NCBI GenBank assembly: GCA_026195755.1
Contig: JAPHRL010000251.1
Coordinates: 1-13,700, forward strand
Origin: Kangiella sp.
GTDB lineage: Bacteria > Pseudomonadota > Gammaproteobacteria > Enterobacterales > Kangiellaceae
Reading direction: 5' to 3'
Length of the DNA: 13,700 bases
This document shows, piece by piece, positions 1 to 6,438 of this stretch (position 1 is the stretch's first letter; each line of letters begins with the position of its first letter). A program made the translations under genes and the position numbers. A model generated the notes under the pieces. It was given only the letters and a program-made list of their open reading frames with translations. It ran no database searches and was not told the DNA's origin.

Positions 1-1
1 A

Positions 2-1543
2 AGTGAGGATGTTTTCGGTTATTTTATGAATGCCGTCAGTGCGGCTATCGACCCACACACGAATTATTACACGCCAAGACAGTTTGAAAACTTTGCTATT
101 AATATGAGCTTAAAGCTGCAAGGTATTGGCGCAGTTTTAACTCAAGAAGACATGTTTACAAAAATTGTCTCAATCGTAAACAAAGGTCCTGCTGATAAGT
201 CTGGGCAAGTTCATCCTAACGACAAAATTATCGGTGTGGGGCAGGGTGAGAAAGGCGAGATTGTCGATGTTATTGGTTGGCGCAATGACGATGTTGTCGA
301 ACTGATTCGTGGTGAAGCTGGAAGTATTGTAAGACTACAAATTATTCCTTACACCAAAGCAGGAGACGGCATGCCTAAAACTGTCCAGTTGGTTCGTGAA
401 GAAATTAAGCTGGAAGATCAGGCTGCTAAATCTAAGATTCTAGAAGTAGAGCAGTATGATAAAAACTTCAAAATGGGTGTGATTGAACTACCGTCGTTTT
501 ATTCTGAAACTGTGGCGTCTAACGGCTCCGGAAATGATATTACCAGCACCACAAAAGATGTGGCCAGATTGGTTAAAGAATTTAATAAGCAAGATATCGA
601 TGGACTTGTCATCGACCTTAGAGACAATGGTGGTGGCTCATTAACCGAAGTGGTTAATTTGGTGGGATTGTTTATTGATAAAGGACCAGTGGTACAGGGG
701 CGCGATAGTCGTGGCCGTCTACGTGTTCTAAAAGATACCGATTCTGGCGTGCTTTATCATGGCCCTCTTGCTGTTCTGGTGAACGGTGGTTCGGCAAGTG
801 CCAGTGAGATTTTTGCAGGAGCGATTCAGGACTACGGCAGAGGCATTGTGTTAGGTGAAAATACCTTTGGTAAAGGCACCGTGCAAAGCGTGGCTGACTT
901 GAACCAGTATATACGTAAGCCAGAAACTCAAGTGGGAGCTTTAAAGTTAACCGTGGAAAAGTTCTATCGTATTACCGGTGAGAGTACCCAAAACAAAGGT
1001 GTTAAGCCAGATATTGAGTTTCCAACTATTTTTGATGCTAGTGAGTACGGTGAAGGCTCTTATGATAACGCTTTAGTTTGGGATACGATTCAGTCCACTA
1101 AGTTTAAGCAAGTAGAAGGAGATGGCATAAAAGAAGTTATTCCCTTTTTACGCTCCAGGCATGAAGAGCGAAAAACCTTGAGTCAAGAGTTTTCGTTCCT
1201 TGAGCAGGATATTGATAGAGCTACAGAGCTGCGTGATTCTAAAGTGGTTTCTTTGAATTATGAAAAACGATTAGCTGAGCGCAAACGCAACGATGAATTA
1301 CGTTTGGAACGGGAAAATCTACGTCGTAAAATTGAGGGGTTAGAGCCACTCAAAGAGCTTGCCAGTGATGAAGATGCTACCGGAGAAGAGAGTACAGAGG
1401 ATGCTTCAGATATTGTTGATGAGGATCAAAAAGATCTATTCCTTAAGGAAGCCGGCAATATCTTATCCGACCTTATTATGATTCGTGAAAAGCCGGAGAT
1501 CGCAGTTAATTTTCTAGAAGAGGAAAAAGCTTTAAATAACTAA
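2..1543 (+). CDS. prc: Tail-specific (C-terminal processing) periplasmic protease Prc, 5' end missing
   Basis: Prc is a periplasmic serine protease of family S41 that degrades proteins with non-polar C-termini and trims envelope proteins such as cell-wall hydrolases. The frame is open to the left edge; the ATG at 26 aligns to the interior of Prc (followed by the conserved DPHTNY motif), so about 170 N-terminal residues including the signal peptide lie outside. Counting from that Met, a PDZ domain covers about 30-120 (GIGAVL, then DKIIGVG) and the S41 core about 125-330. The Ser/Lys catalytic set is visible: S258 in SASASEIF, D269 in QDYGR and K283 in TFGKGTVQ, with the same 11- and 25-residue spacings as E. 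coli Prc. Residues about 340-505 are the C-terminal Prc domain, with a charged helical stretch near 410-445. An intrinsic terminator follows directly. The family is certain. Confidence 0.96.
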   Translation, partial: SEDVFGYFMNAVSAAIDPHTNYYTPRQFENFAINMSLKLQGIGAVLTQEDMFTKIVSIVNKGPADKSGQVHPNDKIIGVGQGEKGEIVDVIGWRNDDVVELIRGEAGSIVRLQIIPYTKAGDGMPKTVQLVREEIKLEDQAAKSKILEVEQYDKNFKMGVIELPSFYSETVASNGSGNDITSTTKDVARLVKEFNKQDIDGLVIDLRDNGGGSLTEVVNLVGLFIDKGPVVQGRDSRGRLRVLKDTDSGVLYHGPLAVLVNGGSASASEIFAGAIQDYGRGIVLGENTFGKGTVQSVADLNQYIRKPETQVGALKLTVEKFYRITGESTQNKGVKPDIEFPTIFDASEYGEGSYDNALVWDTIQSTKFKQVEGDGIKEVIPFLRSRHEERKTLSQEFSFLEQDIDRATELRDSKVVSLNYEKRLAERKRNDELRLERENLRRKIEGLEPLKELASDEDATGEESTEDASDIVDEDQKDLFLKEAGNILSDLIMIREKPEIAVNFLEEEKALNN

Positions 1544-1558
1544 AGCTACTTTTTTCAG

Positions 1559-1584
1559 AAAGCCAGCGTAATGCTGGCTTTTTT
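1559..1584 (+). terminator. Intrinsic terminator of prc
   Basis: A perfect 9-bp stem AAAGCCAGC / GCTGGCTTT with a 5-nt loop (GTAAT) is followed by a run of six T. It starts 16 nt after the prc stop codon and separates prc from the mscS operon. Confidence 0.93.
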
Positions 1585-1636
1585 GTATTAAATATAATAA
1601 AAAGGAGCAAGATGATATGAGTTTTAGGATTACTAG

Positions 1637-2647
1637 ATGCAACTAACTCCAGCTTTATTAAGCACTCTCTCAAAGTTTGAAGAAATAATGAGTAAACCTC
1701 TTATAAGTTTAAAAGAGGGAAGCAGTATCAACTTATGGCAGTTGTTACTGGCTTTGCTATTTGTTGTTATTGCTTGGTTAGTCAGTCGCTATGTGGCTAA
1801 GTTTATTGGCCGTAAAGTGCTCAAGATGATGAATGTTAGTGATGACAATGTTGTAATCGTACAACGGTTAGTATTTTTTGTCATGCTGGGCATTATTGTG
1901 GTAACCGTATTGTCATTTTTAAACGTACCCTTGACTGCTTTTGCTTTTATTTCAGGTGCTGTGGCAATTGGTGTGGGCTTTGGAGCCAAAAATGTCATGG
2001 ATAACTTCATCAGTGGCTGGATATTAATGTCGGAGCGACCTGTAAGAATTAATGATGTGGTTGAAATGGAAGACCAGCTTGGTCGTATCATTCAGGTGGG
2101 AAATCGCTCAACCATTATTAGAAGAATTGATGGTGCTCACATGGTCATCCCGAACAGCACTTTGCTGCAGTCGAACTTGATTAACTGGACATTGCTTGAT
2201 CAAAATATTCGTAGCGTGGTAAAAGTTGGTGTTGCTTATGGTAGTGACATAGAGAAAGTCAAAGAAATTGCGATGGAAATCATGAAGGAACATCCTGAGA
2301 TTTTAGACGATCCGGAGCCAGAAGTGATTTTCGAAGATTTTGGTGATAGCTCCTTGGTTTTCGACTTATGGTATTGGGCTTCACTTGGCTCAATTCGTGG
2401 ATTGCGTGCCATAAGAAGTGATGTACGTTTTGAAATTGATAAGCGACTCAAAGAAAACAATATTGTCATTGCCTTTCCACAGAGAGATGTTCACCTGCAT
2501 TTTGCTGATGATGTTGCCAAACAGCTGGCTAAAAGGCTCGATCTCTCAGAGCAATCAAAGTCCATAGAGAACAGCTCCAAGAATAGCAATAATACATCTG
2601 TTACGGAAAACAGCCAAACAAGCTCGAACAAGAGTGAAGGACAGTAG
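1637..2647 (+). CDS. mscS: MscS-family small-conductance mechanosensitive channel
   Basis: This is an inner-membrane channel that opens on membrane tension to release solutes during hypo-osmotic shock. Three hydrophobic segments lie at about 33-54, 76-96 and 101-130. The third is the Gly/Ala-rich pore helix (GAVAIGVGFGAKNVMDNF, 107-124), followed by the beta domain (RPVRINDVVE, 134-143) and the C-terminal alpha/beta domain ending in the typical IAFPQRDVHL. The last ~35 residues are a Ser/Asn/Gln-rich low-complexity tail, probably disordered. Length 336 aa is within the range of the small MscS type. The start is uncertain: an in-frame stop sits just upstream (TAG 1634-1636), so ATG 1637 is the earliest, with a modest AGGA 7 nt before it; Met18 at 1688 is an alternative. 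A TATAAT at 1593-1598 may be its -10 element. It is followed 2 nt later by the zntB-like gene. Confidence 0.93.
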   Translation: MQLTPALLSTLSKFEEIMSKPLISLKEGSSINLWQLLLALLFVVIAWLVSRYVAKFIGRKVLKMMNVSDDNVVIVQRLVFFVMLGIIVVTVLSFLNVPLTAFAFISGAVAIGVGFGAKNVMDNFISGWILMSERPVRINDVVEMEDQLGRIIQVGNRSTIIRRIDGAHMVIPNSTLLQSNLINWTLLDQNIRSVVKVGVAYGSDIEKVKEIAMEIMKEHPEILDDPEPEVIFEDFGDSSLVFDLWYWASLGSIRGLRAIRSDVRFEIDKRLKENNIVIAFPQRDVHLHFADDVAKQLAKRLDLSEQSKSIENSSKNSNNTSVTENSQTSSNKSEGQ

Positions 2648-2649
2648 TT

Positions 2650-3621
2650 ATGACAAAGAATGTTCATGCGCCGATTGTCAGCCTGCATTTGAATAAAAGA
2701 GGTGGGCTTGTTGAAGAGGCGTCTCTTGATACTGAGCAGTTAGGCCCTTCACTAACCTGGCATCATATTAATTATACTTCACCTATCGCTAAAGATTGGC
2801 TAGATCAAGATCAACGAATAAGTGAAGTCGCTCAGGACGTTTTATTGCGTGCCGAAACTCGTCCGCGTTTTTACATGGAAGACAGTACTATTTTGATGTG
2901 TCTAAGAGGTGTCAACCTTAACCCAGAGGCTGAACCGGAAGATATGATTTCGATTCGCTTGTGGCTCACGGAAGACAAAATCATTACAAGCTGTAATCGT
3001 CATAGTTGGTCGATAACGGATATTCGGAACGCTCTGGAGCAAGGGGCGGGACCTAAAAGCAGTGGTGAGTTTATCTCACTGCTCATAGAGCGTTTAGCTA
3101 TTCGAGTCGAAGAGTTTTTTGAAGAGCTTGATGTTAGCCTAGATCAACAAGAAGATACTTTGGCAGGGATTGGGTTTGATGAATTCTATGCGCAAATTAG
3201 TCACTTACGTCGTCAAAGCGCGACGATTAAACGTTATCTGACTCCGCAAAAAGATGCACTTGAGAAACTGTATAGGAGCCAAAGCCTAATAATAACAAAG
3301 CTTGATTTAGACAATATTCGCGACGACCTGGATAAATTTACCCGCTTACTGGAAGATATCGAGCTCACGCGAGAGCGAACCATAGTTTTACAAGAAGAAT
3401 ACCTGGCGAGAATAGCTCACCAACAAAATAGTCGTTTATATGTACTGGCAATTATTTCGGCAATATTTTTGCCCTTAACCTTTCTAACCGGGGTGTTTGG
3501 TATGAATGTGGCGGGACTGCCGGGTCTTGAACATGAAAATGCTTTTTTGTATGTTGCAAGCTTCTGTCTTGGTTTAGCCATAGCGCTATTGATTTGGTTT
3601 AAATTCAAGAAGTGGTATTAA
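2650..3621 (+). CDS. zntB: CorA-superfamily divalent cation transporter, ZntB-like
   Basis: An inner-membrane, probably pentameric, metal transporter of the CorA/ZntB superfamily; ZntB is associated with zinc transport. The 323-aa length matches ZntB (about 327 aa). A large soluble N-terminal domain (about 1-255, ending in a long charged helix) precedes two C-terminal membrane helices at about 263-283 and 297-317. Between them lies the signature GMN (284-286) followed by a short periplasmic loop, and the protein ends in a positively charged tail (KFKKWY). As I recall, E. coli ZntB carries GVN here, so the GMN form is closer to classical CorA. The start ATG lies 2 nt after the mscS stop with AAGGA at 2637-2641, so the two genes are almost surely co-transcribed and translationally coupled. 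Zinc versus magnesium cannot be settled from sequence alone. Confidence 0.85.
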   Translation: MTKNVHAPIVSLHLNKRGGLVEEASLDTEQLGPSLTWHHINYTSPIAKDWLDQDQRISEVAQDVLLRAETRPRFYMEDSTILMCLRGVNLNPEAEPEDMISIRLWLTEDKIITSCNRHSWSITDIRNALEQGAGPKSSGEFISLLIERLAIRVEEFFEELDVSLDQQEDTLAGIGFDEFYAQISHLRRQSATIKRYLTPQKDALEKLYRSQSLIITKLDLDNIRDDLDKFTRLLEDIELTRERTIVLQEEYLARIAHQQNSRLYVLAIISAIFLPLTFLTGVFGMNVAGLPGLEHENAFLYVASFCLGLAIALLIWFKFKKWY

Positions 3622-3756
3622 AAGATTATCGGGTTTATAGTTAGTCATCAGTTGCTAAGGTGAACTAGCGTGATGATGTGGAAATTATGAGATTATTAAC
3701 TTCCTTGCTAACAACCTCATAATAGGGGAAACCGATTCCATAGCTATTAGTGAAAG
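3622..3756. other. Convergent intergenic region without a clear terminator
   Basis: This lies between the 3' ends of the zntB-like gene (+) and the decarboxylase gene (-). It holds a 7-bp inverted repeat TTATGAG (3685-3691) / CTCATAA (3716-3722) with a 24-nt loop and no T-tract, and a 5-bp TAGCT/AGCTA pair at 3741-3759 overlapping the decarboxylase stop codon. Neither is a convincing intrinsic terminator. Confidence 0.4.
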
Positions 3757-5736
3757 CTACTCAATATCTAAGTAACGTAGAATCAAGGATTCAAGATAGT
3801 CACAATATTTCACAACATAATCGTTCCCATTGGTATCATTCGCCAACCAAGGATTCATAATGGTATGACGAAGTAGCATGATGCGATCGCTTTCTAATGT
3901 TCTATTCTGAACATCTTTTACAAAATATTGTTCTTGTAGCCCCAACATCTCACATAATTCTTTTGCGTGGTTATCACTGATATTCTTACGCATAATCTGC
4001 GTGCTGGAACCGATGAATTCACGATCTTTTGGCGAGCTGTCTCGTGATATTTTTAAATGCTGATATATTTGCTTGGTAAAATCATTCAGATAGGTAATCG
4101 ATTTATTACCCACAGGATTAATGACGATGCAGATTAGGTTAGTATCTGGTGTATAAGGTAAGCAGAGATTGGCTCGTCCTTTAATCTTTTCTTTAAGCTC
4201 CAGTAGCTTATCAAAAAAGTATTCTGATGTTTTTAGACTTTGTCTAATCACGCGTCCGAAATTATTGTAGTTTAGTGGTAATACTTGATTCGTGACATAA
4301 CTGGCGGCTGCAACCGAACCGGGCTTCGATCCCTCTAAGATATACTGGCCGAGCTTTTCAAATTGCCTGGTGGCAGGTGTTTCGACAGGCTTATCCATCT
4401 CTTCGAACACATAGGGTGCCTCCTGAGTCAGTAAATCGGTAATATCTTGGTTACGACTGATAAAACCACCAGCACCAAAGGGTAAGTATCCCAATTTATG
4501 TGGATCTATGGTGACTGAATCAACGTCTTTAACGCTGGTTATAGAGTTAAAGACTTCTTTAGAAGGGAAGTACTTAAACATCTTTTTGGCTTTACCGTGG
4601 CTCATGGTTGAACCATCTTCCTCACGGAACATACTGGCCAGATACCCCCCCCATGCTGCATCTACATGAACATAAAAGTCTAATCCTTTAGCACTGAATT
4701 CGTTGCGTAACTCAAGAATTTTATGAATGGGATCAACTGTTCCAAATTCAGTAGTGCCTAAAATTCCAACACAGGCAAGAATGGGAATATTTTTACTCAG
4801 TGCATTATCGAGAATTTTCCGTAATGCTTCTATGTCTAAACGCATATTGGAGTGCACAGGTATTTTTATCAATTGGTCTGAACCAAAGCCCATGACGCGC
4901 ATTCCTTTCTGCCAACTGTAATGTGCAGATCCTGGTACCAATACTAAAGGTTGCTTCAAGCCTAAATGATTCGAATAGAAGTAAGCCGGCCCTACAGTTT
5001 CGATGCGATGCTGTTCTACACATTCATTAAACTTATCGCCGAGATTGGGATAGGCCGTAGCAATTGCTTTCTCTGTTTCGTGCTTGAGTCTTAAAACATT
5101 ATCAATAGATAGGTTGGTTAGTTGCCATAAATTAGCATCCACTAGTTTACCATTGAGAATGATGCTGTTTGGAAGTGTAAGCTCCAATGATTTTACCGCT
5201 TCGGCAAGAGCCACAGGGTAATACTTAGCAGCTCTGAAATTCCATAAGCTTTCATAATTGGCAACCGTACCACCGGAAGTTAAATGCCCCCAGGCACAGG
5301 GTGATTTCGTTGGATCGGTGTTAAAACCAAACATTTCGGCAAATTGTTTACCGACTTTCAACTCTAGATCCACAGTTACCGTTGCTGCTTCAAATGACAC
5401 ATTGTTTGGGTTGTATAAAGTCGTGACCATTTGTGCTATTAAGCCAGGCATCATCAGATCAGAACACATATGGCCAATATAGCGAGGACTAAAGAAGGGT
5501 ACTGACTGCTTTAAAGAAGCGGTCAGTTTATGAAGCTCCGTACGCATCTTAGCTATTGCTTGTTGGTACTCAGGTGATTGTGAGGCGAAAGTAGATATCG
5601 CCGGCAAGTCTTCTGGGTGAATGTTTCGACGCCAATAAATATGATCGCGCAATAGCTCTGTTAGAACCTTTTCGAAAACATCGTTGTTTTCACCGTAAGG
5701 CCCTAAGAAATAAGGGGCTAAAAATTCTAAATTCAT
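3757..5736 (-). CDS. Group II PLP-dependent amino-acid decarboxylase (tyrosine/glutamate decarboxylase-like)
   Basis: A cytoplasmic pyridoxal-phosphate enzyme that should remove the alpha-carboxyl group of an amino acid, giving an amine and consuming a proton. PLP-site residues are readable: TSGGT (153-157, phosphate contact), H272 in AHYSW (ring stacking), D359 in HVDAAWGGY (pyridine N) and the Schiff-base K414 in DSVTIDPHKLGY. YILEGSKPGSVAAA (465-478) and the C-terminal LLRHTIMNPW resemble bacterial tyrosine decarboxylases, which are also long (about 620 aa), whereas aspartate decarboxylase PanP is nearer 540 aa. At 659 aa it is longer than typical GAD or DDC. The start is backed by AGGA 9 nt upstream. 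The gene stands alone on its strand behind a perfect FNR/DNR box, suggesting anaerobic induction. Substrate is unresolved among tyrosine, glutamate, aspartate and others. Confidence 0.88.
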   Translation of the reverse strand: MNLEFLAPYFLGPYGENNDVFEKVLTELLRDHIYWRRNIHPEDLPAISTFASQSPEYQQAIAKMRTELHKLTASLKQSVPFFSPRYIGHMCSDLMMPGLIAQMVTTLYNPNNVSFEAATVTVDLELKVGKQFAEMFGFNTDPTKSPCAWGHLTSGGTVANYESLWNFRAAKYYPVALAEAVKSLELTLPNSIILNGKLVDANLWQLTNLSIDNVLRLKHETEKAIATAYPNLGDKFNECVEQHRIETVGPAYFYSNHLGLKQPLVLVPGSAHYSWQKGMRVMGFGSDQLIKIPVHSNMRLDIEALRKILDNALSKNIPILACVGILGTTEFGTVDPIHKILELRNEFSAKGLDFYVHVDAAWGGYLASMFREEDGSTMSHGKAKKMFKYFPSKEVFNSITSVKDVDSVTIDPHKLGYLPFGAGGFISRNQDITDLLTQEAPYVFEEMDKPVETPATRQFEKLGQYILEGSKPGSVAAASYVTNQVLPLNYNNFGRVIRQSLKTSEYFFDKLLELKEKIKGRANLCLPYTPDTNLICIVINPVGNKSITYLNDFTKQIYQHLKISRDSSPKDREFIGSSTQIMRKNISDNHAKELCEMLGLQEQYFVKDVQNRTLESDRIMLLRHTIMNPWLANDTNGNDYVVKYCDYLESLILRYLDIE

Positions 5737-5791
5737 AATCTTTTGTCCTAAGATGTTTTAAACAGAGTAGAGGCATTCGGGATAGAGCGTA

Positions 5792-5805
5792 TTGATCATA
5801 ATCAA
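5792..5805 (-). promoter_or_regulatory. Perfect FNR/DNR-type box upstream of the decarboxylase
   Basis: TTGAT-CATA-ATCAA matches the FNR/ANR/DNR consensus at all ten specified bases. Its centre is 62 nt before the decarboxylase ATG. If it acts as a class II site (-41.5), transcription would start near 5757, and a TACTCT hexamer lies at the expected -10 position (5764-5769 on the minus strand). Confidence 0.85.
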
Positions 5806-5839
5806 CAAGAAGTGTTTCAGAAGCTTCCACCCGCTAACG

Positions 5840-6211
5840 CTAGTCGTCAGTCATCTCTTCAGCTATTAACCGCACTTTAATCAATAAGTCATCAACCGTA
5901 TCCTGCAACACTGGCTGGTTGTATCGTTTTTTGTAGCCATATTCGGTTAATACCAAATGTTGTTCAGGCGTTACACCATGATTGCCCAGACATGCCTTAG
6001 CACATGCAAGATGGCAACCATCAATGGCAATGATCCTTCGTCCTGATTTAGCCTTTTTAACTAACGAAGGGACGTTTCCACCGACACCGGCAATACAGGA
6101 CATCTCTGCCTTTTCTTCTGTATTAAGGGTGACTGCAAGGTGGTTCGCAGTTTGCGCCAAGTTGGAACAACCTGAGCATGAATAAACAAGAGGTTTTTCG
6201 TTTGTTGCCAT
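5840..6211 (-). CDS. DGC-domain putative zinc-binding protein
   Basis: A small soluble protein (123 aa from the chosen start) of the DGC-domain family, named for a conserved Asp-Gly-Cys motif plus further cysteines thought to bind metal. Visible: CSGC (C12, C15), C39 in EMSCIAGVGG, the DGC motif at D64-G65-C66, then C70 and C74. The conserved core KKAKSGRRIIAIDGC is present. The molecular role of the family is not established. An upstream in-frame ATG (6292) would add 27 residues, but that extension overlaps the FNR-type box at 6279-6292 and a -10-like TACATT, so Met at 6211 (with GGTG 5 nt before it) is preferred. It is divergent from nrdD, each with its own FNR-type site, so it probably works under the same low-oxygen conditions; a role in metal handling for the radical enzymes is only inference. 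Confidence 0.88.
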   Translation of the reverse strand: MATNEKPLVYSCSGCSNLAQTANHLAVTLNTEEKAEMSCIAGVGGNVPSLVKKAKSGRRIIAIDGCHLACAKACLGNHGVTPEQHLVLTEYGYKKRYNQPVLQDTVDDLLIKVRLIAEEMTDD

Positions 6212-6278
6212 AAAAACACCAACCAAAATGTCTCTGTTAGCTGGGTGGTCAATGTAACGCTTAGCTGGCGAGTAGCAA

Positions 6279-6292
6279 TTGATCTGGGTCAA
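6279..6292 (-). promoter_or_regulatory. FNR/DNR-type box for the DGC gene
   Basis: TTGAT-CTGG-GTCAA has one mismatch to TTGAT-N4-ATCAA. With its centre at -41.5 the start of transcription would fall near 6244, and TACATT (6251-6256 on the minus strand) sits in the -10 position. The resulting leader is about 32 nt before the ATG at 6211. Confidence 0.65.
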
Positions 6293-6321
6293 TTAAGATG
6301 TATAAAAAATATAGGTTTAAA

Positions 6322-6335
6322 TTGAGCTAGATCAA
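6322..6335 (+). promoter_or_regulatory. FNR/DNR-type box for the nrdD operon
   Basis: TTGAG-CTAG-ATCAA has one mismatch to the consensus. A class II arrangement predicts a start near 6370 and a -10 hexamer at 6358-6363, where TTAAAT is found. The leader to the nrdD ATG would be about 69 nt. Confidence 0.7.
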
Positions 6336-6343
6336 GGATAGAA

Positions 6344-6390
6344 ATAGCACATATTGATTAAATCAATCTCGAAAACACAATATATTGAAT
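6344..6390 (+). promoter_or_regulatory. NrdR-type box pair at the nrdD promoter
   Basis: Positions 6375-6390 (ACACAATATATTGAAT) match 14 of 16 bases of the NrdR box consensus ACACwATATATwGTGT. A weaker copy at 6344-6359 (about 10 of 16 to the consensus, 11 of 16 to the first box) starts exactly 31 bp upstream, the roughly three-turn spacing typical of NrdR box pairs. The pair brackets the inferred -10 and start, as expected for a repressor that senses dATP/ATP. nrdR itself is not in the window. Confidence 0.55.
6353..6367. repeat. 15-bp perfect palindrome in the nrdD promoter
   Basis: ATTGATT-A-AATCAAT is a perfect palindrome around A6360 and covers the inferred -10 hexamer. It resembles an FNR box but has a 3-nt instead of a 4-nt spacer. 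It could be a further operator or chance. Confidence 0.5.
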
Positions 6391-6438
6391 CTGCGATGGC
6401 TGGAATGTCAGTCTGTAGAGAGTAATGGAGATAACAAT

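Noticed and set aside
26..28. ATG at 26 as the start of prc
   Set aside because: The frame is open to the window edge and the residues around this Met align with the interior of Prc, so the gene is simply cut.
3685..3722. TTATGAG/CTCATAA as an intrinsic terminator
   Set aside because: The stem is AT-rich, the loop is 24 nt and no T-tract follows on either strand.
6212..6292. 27-residue N-terminal extension of the DGC protein
   Set aside because: It would overlap the FNR-type box and the -10-like hexamer; the DGC family normally begins shortly before the CSGC motif.
6385..6438. TTG-initiated N-terminal extension of nrdD
   Set aside because: There is no Shine-Dalgarno, it overlaps the NrdR-type box, and the ATG at 6439 has TGGAG at 8 nt and a normal ATP-cone start.
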